From Gammaproteobacteria bacterium (lineage in GTDB: Bacteria > Pseudomonadota > Gammaproteobacteria > Chromatiales > Chromatiaceae), in NCBI GenBank assembly GCA_011390365.1, contig JAABSM010000016.1, positions 1 through 55,986 of the forward strand: 55,986 nucleotides of DNA. The letters are read 5' to 3'. Both the position numbers and the translations under genes were made by a program. The notes under the pieces are model-generated. The model was not told the DNA's origin, ran no database searches, and saw nothing but the letters and a program-made list of their open reading frames with translations. Below are positions 9,154 to 17,945 of the stretch, one piece after another (position 1 is the stretch's first letter; each line of letters opens with the position of its first letter).

Positions 9154-9567
9154 TCAGCTGATGCCGGCCTGCTTGATCAATGGGGTATACCCCTTATCGA
9201 TGGTAAGGATGTGATCGCGCAGCCAGATCAGCGAGGAGTTCATCACCTGAGTAGCGGCGAATACCGCCTGACCGCCATCCCGAATATCCTTTTCGTAGCC
9301 CTCCAGCTCGGATACGAACTTGCGGTGCAGACCCTTGTGCATCTCCAGCTGGGTGTAGCCGACCCGCTCCAGCATCTTCTCCTCCTCGCCGAAGTGATAG
9401 CGAGTATAGTCGATCAGCTCTCTCATGATGCCGTCCAGCACCGTGGCGGCCTGGCCGGCCTTCATCGCTTCGTGCAGGCGGTTGAAGATATCGAACAGCT
9501 TCTTGTGATGATCGTCCATCAGTTGGCTGCCCACGGAAAAATTGTCACTCCAGTCGATCAAGGCCAT
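9154..9567 (-). CDS. Bacteriohemerythrin
   Basis: A 137-residue non-haem di-iron O2-binding protein. The family ligand pattern is complete: DDHHKKLF near residue 18-25, YHFGEEE near 54-60, a pair of histidines in EMHKGLHRKF, and DHILTID near the C-terminus. Such proteins store or sense oxygen, often in microaerophiles and motile bacteria. The start MALIDWSDNF is typical; the longer open frame adds 38 non-homologous residues and is rejected. There is no fused signalling domain, and the gene is monocistronic. A role in oxygen supply to respiration or taxis is family-level inference. Confidence 0.92.
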   Translation of the reverse strand: MALIDWSDNFSVGSQLMDDHHKKLFDIFNRLHEAMKAGQAATVLDGIMRELIDYTRYHFGEEEKMLERVGYTQLEMHKGLHRKFVSELEGYEKDIRDGGQAVFAATQVMNSSLIWLRDHILTIDKGYTPLIKQAGIS

Positions 9568-9809
9568 TTGGCGAATCCTCTGATATGATCGGGCCTCGAC
9601 GGCCCATGCAAAACGGAACATTCCGATGGAAAAACGATGCGAACCGTGCCACAAGCAAAATTCAGACCACAGGCAACACAAGCAAACATCATTTGCCCAC
9701 TATGTGACGTATAGCGCTATTTTACCTAAAAAGCAACCATCGCGATTTGTCGCTTTAAGGTCGCCATGATTCCCCCAGTCGCTACCCAAAAGCCGGCGCG
9801 CGGGCCGCA

Positions 9810-11414
9810 ATGAAACGGACCCTGTGGCTGCTGCTCTATCTGACCGGCGCGTTCGCCGCGACCCTGTGGCTGTTCGACAACGCCATGGATCGGCGCGGCG
9901 CGGCGGATCTGCGCCACGCCCTGAGCCAGATCTCCCCCTACCGCTGGACCTTCGATGCCGAGGGCGCGATATCGGATCATGGTCGCGGCGACATCGACGA
10001 GCCGCGATTCCGCAACGGCGCCGCGCTGCTCACCGCGCGCGGCGATGATCCCCGCTTGTGGATTGAAAACCGTCGCTTGCTGGACCTGCGCGGCTATCCC
10101 CTGCTCTCTCTGGACATCCACGCCGAGCAGGGTGATCGCCTGCAAATCCACCTCTCCTGCGCCACCCACCCGCTGTTCGTCACCACCCACACCCTCCCGC
10201 CGGTGGCGATCAGCGCCGGCGCCAATCAGCTACTGATCCGACTGGATCAGGGGCGGATGCACGCCTTCACCGGCGGCCCCTGTCCCGCCGCCGCCTTCGA
10301 CGGGATCCGCATCGATCCGGGGATGACGCCGGGCAACCGCTTCACCCTCGACGGCATCGAACTCCTGCCGGAACCCAGCGCCGCCGTTGACGCCCCCCCG
10401 ATGCGCATGGATTATCATCAGGCGATGCAACGACAGACGCTGCCCCACTTCACGGAGTCCGGCCGCCACCTCATCATCGAGAATGTCTCTACCCTCGCCC
10501 CGCCGGAATGGAACCGCGCCCGCGCCGAGGCGCTCTATCTCCGCAACCCCTCGCTGATCCTCTTCTCCGGTCCGCTGCCGACCCGCGCCGAGGAGCTGCT
10601 CGACGGGACTCGTTCGGCGACGCCTCGCCCCCCCGTCGCCCACGCCGCGGCGGGCTGGCTCAGCTCCATGATGCTGTTTTGCCTGACCATCATCACCCTG
10701 TCCATCGCCGGGCTGTGGCGGGGACAACGCATCCTCGGCCACGGACGGATGGTCGTTCGTCACCTTCTCGACCGTCCGCGCATTCAGCTCGCGCTGGTGA
10801 TCACCGCCTCCCTGCTGGTCTTTCAGATCATCCCCTACAGCGTCACCTCAATGCCGCTGCTGATCCTGGATGCCATCGCCTTTCTGGCCCTGGTGATGCT
10901 GTTACTGATGCGCGGCGCGCCGCCGGCGCTGCCCGCCGGCCACTGGCGCTGGTTTCCGCGCACGGTCGACGGCTGGCGAGACGTGGCGCTGTGGACCGCC
11001 GCACTCATCGGCGTACTGCTGATCATCGCCGCCATCGCATCGCCCCCGGGCTGGCCGGATCCCATCTCGCTGGCGATTCACGCCACCCGCTATACCCTGT
11101 GGGCGCTGTTGCAGCAGCTGATCCTCGGCCCGCTGCTGATCGACCGCCTCCACGCCGTGAACGGCGACAAGGCGCGCAGCATCGTCATCGGCGCGATCAT
11201 CTTCTCCGCCTTCCACTTTCCCAATTTCGCGCTGATCTGCGTCACCCTGGTGGCGGGACTGATCTGGGGACGCCTCTACCTGCGCTACCATGCCCTGCTG
11301 CCGCTTGCCCTCTCCCATGGCGTGCTCGGCGCCCTCTTCGAACACCTGCTGCCGGGATACCTGCGCTGGAGCGGCAAGGTGGGGGTCGGCTATTTTCAGG
11401 CGATGGGGTTCTGA
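9810..11414 (+). CDS. CPBP-family intramembrane protease-like protein with QQ in motif 1
   Basis: A 534-residue protein. It has an N-terminal signal anchor (LWLLLYLTGAFAATLWLF), a soluble exported region of about 230 residues, then several membrane spans ending in a CPBP (CAAX protease/Abi) domain. Motif 2 (F465-x3-H469, FSAFH) and motif 3 (H503, SHGVLGALFE) are visible. Motif 1, normally EExxxR, reads ALLQQLILG with Q435-Q436 in place of the catalytic glutamates. It may be inactive or a glutamine-variant family member. The two-part architecture suggests a periplasmic sensor or substrate-presenting domain. It opens a plus-strand run with a phosphatase and a subtilase. Confidence 0.72.
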   Translation: MKRTLWLLLYLTGAFAATLWLFDNAMDRRGAADLRHALSQISPYRWTFDAEGAISDHGRGDIDEPRFRNGAALLTARGDDPRLWIENRRLLDLRGYPLLSLDIHAEQGDRLQIHLSCATHPLFVTTHTLPPVAISAGANQLLIRLDQGRMHAFTGGPCPAAAFDGIRIDPGMTPGNRFTLDGIELLPEPSAAVDAPPMRMDYHQAMQRQTLPHFTESGRHLIIENVSTLAPPEWNRARAEALYLRNPSLILFSGPLPTRAEELLDGTRSATPRPPVAHAAAGWLSSMMLFCLTIITLSIAGLWRGQRILGHGRMVVRHLLDRPRIQLALVITASLLVFQIIPYSVTSMPLLILDAIAFLALVMLLLMRGAPPALPAGHWRWFPRTVDGWRDVALWTAALIGVLLIIAAIASPPGWPDPISLAIHATRYTLWALLQQLILGPLLIDRLHAVNGDKARSIVIGAIIFSAFHFPNFALICVTLVAGLIWGRLYLRYHALLPLALSHGVLGALFEHLLPGYLRWSGKVGVGYFQAMGF

Positions 11415-11502
11415 CGACCCCGAACGGCGGTTACGGGATTGATGGATAAAGGGTATAATCGGCTCGACTCGATCGGGAGCGGAAGTTGAAGGAGTTTCGT
11501 CT

Positions 11503-11979
11503 ATGAGCCAGGTTCGCGTGCTGTTCTGTTGCATGGGCAATATCTGCCGCTCCCCCACCGCCCACGGCGTGTTCGAGGGAATGGTGCGGGAGGCGGGATT
11601 GAGCGAGCGTATCTTCGTCGACTCCGCGGGCACCCATGCCTATCACCTCGGCGAAGCGCCGGACCGGCGCTCCCAGGAGACCGCCAGCAAGCGGGGCTAC
11701 GACCTCAGTCGCCAGCGCGCGCGCAAGGTCAGGGGTGAGGATTTCCTCGAATTCGACTATGTGCTGGCCATGGATCAGGATAACTATTACAACCTCCAGG
11801 CCATCTGTCCGCCGGGTTACGAGGCGCGCCTCGCCCTGTTTCTCGACTTCGCGCCGGAACTGGGCCAGCGCGAGGTGCCCGACCCCTACTACGGCGGCCC
11901 CAATGGTTTCGAGCAGGTCTTCGATCTGGTCGAGGCCGCCTCCCGGGGGCTGCTGGCCGAAATCCAGGGCAAATCCTGA
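11503..11979 (+). CDS. Low-molecular-weight protein-tyrosine phosphatase
   Basis: A 158-residue cytosolic enzyme that hydrolyses phosphotyrosine; homologues regulate tyrosine kinases of polysaccharide export, or act more broadly. The P-loop C10-x5-R16 (CMGNICRS) and the general acid D127 in DPYYGG are intact. A strong AAGGAG precedes the ATG. It sits 89 nt after the CPBP gene and 17 nt before the subtilase. No tyrosine kinase or Wzc/Wzb partner is visible nearby, so the substrate is unknown. Family assignment is secure. Confidence 0.95.
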   Translation: MSQVRVLFCCMGNICRSPTAHGVFEGMVREAGLSERIFVDSAGTHAYHLGEAPDRRSQETASKRGYDLSRQRARKVRGEDFLEFDYVLAMDQDNYYNLQAICPPGYEARLALFLDFAPELGQREVPDPYYGGPNGFEQVFDLVEAASRGLLAEIQGKS

Positions 11980-11996
11980 GCCCGCGCCCCAGCCAC

Positions 11997-14900
11997 ATGC
12001 CCGCCCCCTTGCCCCGCCGCCGGATTCTCGCTCTGTTGCCGCTGCTCTTCGCGGCATGGGGCAGTACCGCGGCGGCGGAGGGGCGTTCCGCGCCACCGCC
12101 CACCGGCCAACTCCTGGTCCACTTCCAGGCGGAGCCGGACGAGCCTGCCGCGCTCGCCTTCGCCGCCCGTCATGGACTGCGCTTCCTCGCCCTGGCCGGC
12201 ATCGACCATGCGGCGCTCTTCTCCTGCCTCCCCCATGACTCCGCCCCGCCCAGTGACTGCCGGGAGGAGATTCGCGCCCTCGCCGATGAACCCGAGGTGA
12301 GGCTGGCCTACCCCAATCGCCGGCTTCAGCGGCGCGCCCGGGATCTGCCCCGGACCGGCAAATCGATCCTCACCGACTCCGCCTTCAAGCTGCTGAGCGA
12401 GGCCGATTTGATGCTGAGCGCGCGTGAGCGGGAGGAACCGGCAACCATTGACACGCCTTTCATTATCGAGGTGTCACTGCAAAACCGCGGGCCGGCCACC
12501 GCCCGTGACATCGCCGTCAGGCTGACGCCCCCCGCCTCCTTCACCTTTGATGGTGCGATTGGCGCAAATTGCGTCACCGCCGCCGCGATCACCTGCCCCG
12601 TCGACGCCCTGTCGCCGGGAGAGAGCGCCAGCCTGCAACTTCGCCTCAGCGGCGCGCGCGCGGGCGACTTTACCAGCCAGCTGTCGGTAACCAGCGCCAC
12701 TGGCGATCCCCGCATGGAGAACAACAGCCTCTCCCTTACAACCCGCATCCAAGACGACAACGCCGCCGACGCCGCCGACCTGTGGCTTGCCCTCGCCGCC
12801 TCTCCCAGCCCGGCGATCCTCGGAGAGACCCTGGAGTACCGCATCACCGTGAACAACCGAGGGGCTGCGGTTGGCGGCGCTACACTGACGCTGACCAGGG
12901 ACAGCGGCCTGAGCGTCGAAGGCCTCTCCTCCGGCGCCGCCACATGCAACCAGCAAGCCCTGAGCTGCCAACTGGCATCGCTGGAGAGCCAGCACGGCAC
13001 CACCATCTACCTGCGCGGCAAACCGACCCGCGGCGGCGAGCTCAGCCTCACCGCCGAGGTCGCCAGCAGCGCCGGCGACGCCAACCCCAGCGACAATCGC
13101 CGCAGCCTGATCCTGTCGACCCTGGAGCGCATCGCCTGGAATGATCCCAAGTTCGGCGAGCAGTGGCACCTCTACAACCAGAACAACATCTGGGGCGACG
13201 AAGAGATCGACATCAATGTCATGCCCGCCTGGCAACGGGGGCTGTTCGGCGAAGGGGTTACCCTGGCGGTGGTGGATGACGGGCTTGAGCTGGCCCACGA
13301 AGACCTGCGCGCCAACACCTCCGCCGCCCTCAGCTGGGACTACAACAGCGACGACAACGACCCCAGCCACAACAACCACGGCACCGCGGTGGCCGGCCTG
13401 ATCGGCGCCCGCGCCGGCAACGGCATCGGCGTGGTCGGTGTCGCCCCGCGGGTCACCCTGGCGGGGATTCGCGCCGAAGGCGTCACCGACTACCAGGAGG
13501 CGCTGGCCCTCAACCACCGCCTTGGCGAGATCGACATCTACAACAACAGCTGGGGCCCCGAGGATGGCGGCACGAGTCTGGACGGCCCCGGACCGCTGAC
13601 CGTGGCGGCACTGGAAAAGGGGGTGACCCAGGGCCGCGGCGGCAAGGGCGTCATCTACTGCTGGGCCGCCGGCAACGGCGGCGTCCATGACCACTCCAAT
13701 TTCGACGGCTACGCCAACTCCCGCTATACCCTCGCCTTCGGCGCCCATAGCGACCTGGGCTTTCAGGCCTACTACTCCGAGACGGGGGCCAACCTGATGG
13801 CTACCGCCCCTTCCGACAGCGGCTTCTTCTCGATCACCACCACCGATCGCAGCGGCAGTCGCGGCTACGACAACGAGGGCAACTATACCAGCGACTTCGG
13901 CGGCACCTCCGCCGCCACCCCGATCGCCTGCGGGGTCACGGCGCTGGTGCTCAACGCCAACCCCGCGCTGGGTTGGCGGGATGTCCACTACATCATCGCC
14001 GCCAGCGCCTATCGCATCGACGCCAGCGACGGCGACTGGCGGCGCAACGGCGCGGGGCACTGGGTCAATCACAACTACGGCTTCGGCGCCATCGACGCCG
14101 ACGCCGCTAGCGCACTGGCGGAGCAGTGGCTCAATCTGGGAGCGGAGATCCGTGCAAGCGCCGCACGGAGCCCCAATCTGGCCATTCCCGACAACGCCCC
14201 CGAAGGGATCACCTCCCGCGTCACCATCGACCGGGATCTCTATATCGAATCGGTGGAGATCGCCTTCAGCGCCTCCGACCATCCCTACTGGGGCGACCTG
14301 CGCATCGTCCTCACCTCCCCGGACGGTACCGAAAGCATGCTCGCCCCCAGCCACGACTCCGGCCGCTTCTCCGACTACTATGACGACTGGACCTTTCTCT
14401 CGAAACGCCACCTGGGCGAGAACGCCCGCGGGACCTGGAGCCTGAAGGTCGCCGACATGGGCGCAGGCGACAGCGGAACCCTGGAAAGCTGGCAACTGAC
14501 GGTCTACGGCACGGCGCAGCCGCCATTCATCCCCCATACTGGCGGCCCCGTCGATCTGCAAGCCAGCGGAACCCTGCGGGATAGCGGCAGCGAGCGGACG
14601 GAATTGCGGCTGCGCGCCCGTAACAACGGCCCGGGTGATGCCAGCAACGTCAGCATTGCCCTGACCCCGCCGGAAGGGGTCCGAATCGTCTCCCTGAGCG
14701 GCGGCCAGGACAGTGATTGCTACCTCACCTCTTCGCCCGGCTGCTCCCTCCCGAGCCTCGCCGCCAACGAGGAACGTGAGATCGTCGCAACCCTTGAACC
14801 GCCCGTCGACGCCATCGAGGTCGAGGTCAGCACCGCCAATCCCGATCTGAATCCGGCCAATGATCGGACACGCATCGCCAACACCCGCGCGCTCCCAAGC

Positions 14901-15194
14901 GCCCCCTCCCCGCACCACTCCCTGAGCCTGGCCGTCAGCGGCGGCGCGCTGGGGCGAGTCAGCGCCGATATCCAGGCCCTTGATTGCCGGGATAATTGCC
15001 TGATCAGCGCCGAAAGGGGAACGCGAATCACCCTGCAAGCCCACCCGCTCGGCGCATTCAGCGCATTTGACGGCTGGTTCGGGGCGTGTCAAGGTAGTGG
15101 CCCCTGTACCATCACCCTTACCGATGATCTGCAACTGGAGGCCCGCTTCCGGTTGAACCTTCCAGGTCTGTTCCACTGGGTGACCAGCGACTGA
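11997..15194 (+). CDS. Large secreted subtilisin-family protease with P domain and DUF11-type repeats
   Basis: A 1065-residue exported protein. A signal peptide (hydrophobic ILALLPLLFAAWG, AAA-like cleavage site) is followed by a short I9-like pro-region and two DUF11-like beta domains, each closing with an N-P/N-x-S-D-N type motif (about 150-250 and 260-375). A complete S8 catalytic domain comes next: D427 (VVDDG), H461 (NNHGTAVAG), oxyanion N560 (AAGNGG) and S638 (GGTSAATP). A proprotein-convertase P domain lies at about 730-840, then a third DUF11-like domain and a C-terminal bacterial repeat with paired cysteines (ALDCRDNC, GACQGSGPC). Kexin-like S8 plus P domain is an established pairing. 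Placing DUF11 domains N-terminal to the protease is less common. It probably acts at the surface or outside the cell. Confidence 0.92.
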   Translation: MPAPLPRRRILALLPLLFAAWGSTAAAEGRSAPPPTGQLLVHFQAEPDEPAALAFAARHGLRFLALAGIDHAALFSCLPHDSAPPSDCREEIRALADEPEVRLAYPNRRLQRRARDLPRTGKSILTDSAFKLLSEADLMLSAREREEPATIDTPFIIEVSLQNRGPATARDIAVRLTPPASFTFDGAIGANCVTAAAITCPVDALSPGESASLQLRLSGARAGDFTSQLSVTSATGDPRMENNSLSLTTRIQDDNAADAADLWLALAASPSPAILGETLEYRITVNNRGAAVGGATLTLTRDSGLSVEGLSSGAATCNQQALSCQLASLESQHGTTIYLRGKPTRGGELSLTAEVASSAGDANPSDNRRSLILSTLERIAWNDPKFGEQWHLYNQNNIWGDEEIDINVMPAWQRGLFGEGVTLAVVDDGLELAHEDLRANTSAALSWDYNSDDNDPSHNNHGTAVAGLIGARAGNGIGVVGVAPRVTLAGIRAEGVTDYQEALALNHRLGEIDIYNNSWGPEDGGTSLDGPGPLTVAALEKGVTQGRGGKGVIYCWAAGNGGVHDHSNFDGYANSRYTLAFGAHSDLGFQAYYSETGANLMATAPSDSGFFSITTTDRSGSRGYDNEGNYTSDFGGTSAATPIACGVTALVLNANPALGWRDVHYIIAASAYRIDASDGDWRRNGAGHWVNHNYGFGAIDADAASALAEQWLNLGAEIRASAARSPNLAIPDNAPEGITSRVTIDRDLYIESVEIAFSASDHPYWGDLRIVLTSPDGTESMLAPSHDSGRFSDYYDDWTFLSKRHLGENARGTWSLKVADMGAGDSGTLESWQLTVYGTAQPPFIPHTGGPVDLQASGTLRDSGSERTELRLRARNNGPGDASNVSIALTPPEGVRIVSLSGGQDSDCYLTSSPGCSLPSLAANEEREIVATLEPPVDAIEVEVSTANPDLNPANDRTRIANTRALPSAPSPHHSLSLAVSGGALGRVSADIQALDCRDNCLISAERGTRITLQAHPLGAFSAFDGWFGACQGSGPCTITLTDDLQLEARFRLNLPGLFHWVTSD

Positions 15195-15201
15195 GGATCA
15201 C

Positions 15202-17076
15202 GTGCAAACCGAACAGCGGGAAATCGCCAGCTTTCTTACCCGACACCCCCCCTTCGACGGGCTTCCGAATAGCGCCATCAACGACTTGGCGAGCCAGATA
15301 GAGGTGGTCTACTACAAGTCCGGGAGCAACATCCTCAACCTCGCCGACCCGATTCATGACCTCTACCTCATCCGCGGCGGCGCGGTAGAGACCTTTCGCC
15401 GCACCGGCGAACTCTACAACCGCCTCGCCGAGGGCGCCGTGTTCGGTCAGATGGGGCTATTGATGAACGAGCGGGTGCGCTTTCCGGTCAAGGCGCTGGA
15501 GGACACCCTGCTCTACTGCATCCCCGCCGAGATGTTTCGGGACTATTGCGACCAGTTCGAGAGCTTCGCCGACTACTTCGAGGGCGAGACCGACTCCCTG
15601 CTCCATCGCGCCGTCACCAACCACCAGGACAAGAGCGACCTTACCTCGGTCAAGGTCGCCACCCTGATCACGCGACCGCTGCTCTCGGTAGCGCCGGGCA
15701 CCAGCGTGCGCAAGGCCGCCGAGATCATGACCGAGCATCAGCTCACCTCGTTGATCGTGGCCGAACCGGGGGACGAACAGCGCCTGGAGCTGGCCGGGGT
15801 CGTCACCGACATGGACCTGCGCAGTCAGATCCTCGCCCAGGGCCGCTCCTTCGATACCCCGGTCGACGAGATCATGTCCCGCGAGCCGTTCACCCTCGAC
15901 CACAACGCCTATGTCTTCGAGGCGATCCTCGCCATGCTGCGCCACCACGTCCACCACCTGCCGATCCTGGAGAAGGGGCGCCCATTCGGCGTGCTGACCC
16001 TCTCCGACCTGGTGCGCCACGAATCCCAGAGCAGCCTGCTGCTGGTGCGCAGCATCTCCAACCAGCCCGACCGGGAGTCCCTCGCCCAGGTCGCCCAACA
16101 GGTCGGCGGGGCCTTCCTGCGCATGGTCAAGGAGGACGCCAACTCCCACATGATCGGCAGCGCCATGGCGGTGATCGGGCGCAGCTTCAAGCAACGCCTG
16201 CTGGAACTGGCGGAAGACGAATTCGGACCCGCGCCGGTCCCCTACTGCTTCCTGGCGCTAGGCTCCATGGCCCGCGACGAACAGCTGATCTATACCGACC
16301 AGGACAACGCGCTGGTGCTCGACGACGCCTACCGGCCCGAGGAACATGACGAATACTTCCAGCAGCTGGCCAAATTCGTCTCCGACGGCCTCGCCGAGTG
16401 CGGCTACGCCTATTGCGACGGCAACGTCATGGCCACCAACCCCGAATGGCGCAAGACCCTCGGCCAATGGAAGGACCACTTCGCCGGCTGGATCGACGAC
16501 CCCTCCCCCCAGGCGCTCCTCAACAGCAGCATCTTCTTCGACCTCGACGGCGTCTGGGGCAAGACCCACTGGGCGCGGGAACTGCTCGTGTTCATCACCA
16601 CCCGCACCCGCAACCATCGCAAATTTCTCGCCTGCATGGCCCGCAACGCCCTCAAGCGGACACCGCCGCTGGGCTTCTTCAAGGACTTCGTGGTCGAAAA
16701 GGGCGGCGAACACAACAACTCCATCAACCTCAAGCGCCGCGGCACCGCCCCACTGGGCGATGTTATCCGCGTCCACGCCCTCGCCGTCGGCTCGTCTTCG
16801 ATCAACTCCTTCGAACGCCTCGACGATATCATCGCCTCCGGCCTGCTGCCCGAGGGCAAGGGCCGGGAACTGAGCGACGCCCTGGAGTACATCGCCATGG
16901 TGCGCATCCGCCACCAGGCCAAACGCATCGAAGAGGGCCAGCCGGTCAACAACAACATCCGTCCCGAAGACCTCTCCAACTTCGACCGCCGCAACCTCAA
17001 GGAGGCCTTCCAGGTGCTCAGCACCGCCCAGAGCTTCCTGCGCTATCGCTACAACACCAACACCCCGCTGCCCTGA
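15202..17076 (+). CDS. cNMP-binding-like / CBS pair / DUF294 nucleotidyltransferase-like protein
   Basis: A 624-residue cytosolic signalling protein. Domains in order are a cyclic-nucleotide-binding-like domain (about 20-130), two CBS domains (about 150-280), a DUF294 nucleotidyltransferase-like domain with G354-S-x2-R358-x-E360 and DQDN (366-369), and a DUF294 C-terminal helical domain. The phosphate-binding cassette of the first domain (FGQMGLLMNERVRFPVKA) lacks the canonical GE and R, so cNMP binding is doubtful. The start is a GTG 8 nt after the subtilase stop. Its stop overlaps the next ATG by one base (TGATG), so it is coupled to an exonuclease gene. The function of the DUF294/exonuclease pair is not established. 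Confidence 0.88.
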   Translation: MQTEQREIASFLTRHPPFDGLPNSAINDLASQIEVVYYKSGSNILNLADPIHDLYLIRGGAVETFRRTGELYNRLAEGAVFGQMGLLMNERVRFPVKALEDTLLYCIPAEMFRDYCDQFESFADYFEGETDSLLHRAVTNHQDKSDLTSVKVATLITRPLLSVAPGTSVRKAAEIMTEHQLTSLIVAEPGDEQRLELAGVVTDMDLRSQILAQGRSFDTPVDEIMSREPFTLDHNAYVFEAILAMLRHHVHHLPILEKGRPFGVLTLSDLVRHESQSSLLLVRSISNQPDRESLAQVAQQVGGAFLRMVKEDANSHMIGSAMAVIGRSFKQRLLELAEDEFGPAPVPYCFLALGSMARDEQLIYTDQDNALVLDDAYRPEEHDEYFQQLAKFVSDGLAECGYAYCDGNVMATNPEWRKTLGQWKDHFAGWIDDPSPQALLNSSIFFDLDGVWGKTHWARELLVFITTRTRNHRKFLACMARNALKRTPPLGFFKDFVVEKGGEHNNSINLKRRGTAPLGDVIRVHALAVGSSSINSFERLDDIIASGLLPEGKGRELSDALEYIAMVRIRHQAKRIEEGQPVNNNIRPEDLSNFDRRNLKEAFQVLSTAQSFLRYRYNTNTPLP

Positions 17077-17780
17077 TGCCAAAATCCGCCACGCCCAACT
17101 GGCTCGACTATTTCGACCAACAGCGGGCCGCCTGCCGCGATGAACGGCTGCGCAACTACTACGCGGCGGAGACCGTCGCCCCGGAAACCCCGATCACCAA
17201 CGCGCCGCTGGTGGCCATGGACTTCGAGACCACCGGCCTGGATCCGAACAAGGACGAAATCCTCAGCATCGGCGTCGTCCCCCTTTCACTGGGGCGCATC
17301 TTCTGTCGCGAATCCTGCCACTGGGTGGTCAAACCCTGGCAGGCGCTGGATGACCAATCCATCGTCATCCACGGCATCACCCACTCCGAGATCGCCTCCG
17401 CCCCCGACCTCAACGTCATCCTCGAAGAGCTCCTCGCCGCCCTGGCCGGTCGCCTGGTGGTGGTCCACTACCACCCCATCGAACGGGAATTCCTCGCGAC
17501 CGCCCTGAAAAACCGCCTCGGCGAAGAGATCCGCTTCCCCATGATCGACACCATGGTGCTCGAACGCCGCATCCAGCAAGGCCGGCGCAGCCTCCTCGAC
17601 CGCGCCCTGCGCCGCCCCGAACCCCCGGTCCGCCTCGGCGACTGTCGCGAACGCTACCACCTCCCCCACTACCAACCCCACCACGCCCTCACCGACGCCC
17701 TCGCCACCGCCGAACTCCTCCAGGCCCAGATCACCCACCACTTCGGCCCCGACGTCCCCGTCTCCGAACTCTGGTGCTGA
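17076..17780 (+). CDS. DEDDh-type 3'-5' exonuclease (DnaQ epsilon-like)
   Basis: A 234-residue exonuclease-fold protein. Exo I is D49-F-E51 (VAMDFETTGLDP), exo II is the variant VVVHYHPIEREFL, in which glutamate replaces the usual aspartate, and exo III is HHALTDALATAELL with the H-x4-D pair. It resembles the epsilon-like exonucleases that accompany DUF294/CBS proteins in many gammaproteobacteria. The start ATG shares one base with the upstream stop, so it is translated by coupling. The longer open frame beginning at 16398 reads through DUF294 in a different frame and is not the gene. Substrate (DNA, RNA or nucleotide) is unknown. Confidence 0.88.
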   Translation: MPKSATPNWLDYFDQQRAACRDERLRNYYAAETVAPETPITNAPLVAMDFETTGLDPNKDEILSIGVVPLSLGRIFCRESCHWVVKPWQALDDQSIVIHGITHSEIASAPDLNVILEELLAALAGRLVVVHYHPIEREFLATALKNRLGEEIRFPMIDTMVLERRIQQGRRSLLDRALRRPEPPVRLGDCRERYHLPHYQPHHALTDALATAELLQAQITHHFGPDVPVSELWC

Positions 17781-17785
17781 AGGTT

Positions 17786-17861
17786 ATCGACCCGGTTCGG
17801 GGGTGGAGTACCTGCTTTCAATGTCATCAAGACAAGCCATCGTGGCATTTTCCGGGAATGA
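17786..17861 (+). repeat. 76-bp dispersed repeat, copy A
   Basis: The element begins ATCGACCCGGTTCGGGGG and ends TTTTCCGGGAATGA. A second copy lies in opposite orientation at 45708-45783 and agrees at 66 of 76 positions by my alignment. It lies directly after the exonuclease gene and is not coding. No inverted termini are apparent. Confidence 0.8.
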
Positions 17862-17945
17862 CATGGTGTGAAGGGCTATCGCAGAGCCCCAAGGCTGTAC
17901 TCCCAACAGAGGTAGAGACCTTGTAAAAACTTCGGCGCAGCGGTA

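Noticed and set aside
12474-15176. 900-codon open frame on the minus strand
   Set aside because: Antisense to the subtilase, with repetitive G/A/V composition. The catalytic motifs lie on the plus strand.
16398-17075. 5' extension of the exonuclease frame
   Set aside because: It reads the DUF294 gene in another frame and is Q/R/P-rich. The ATG at 17076 with TGATG coupling is the real start.
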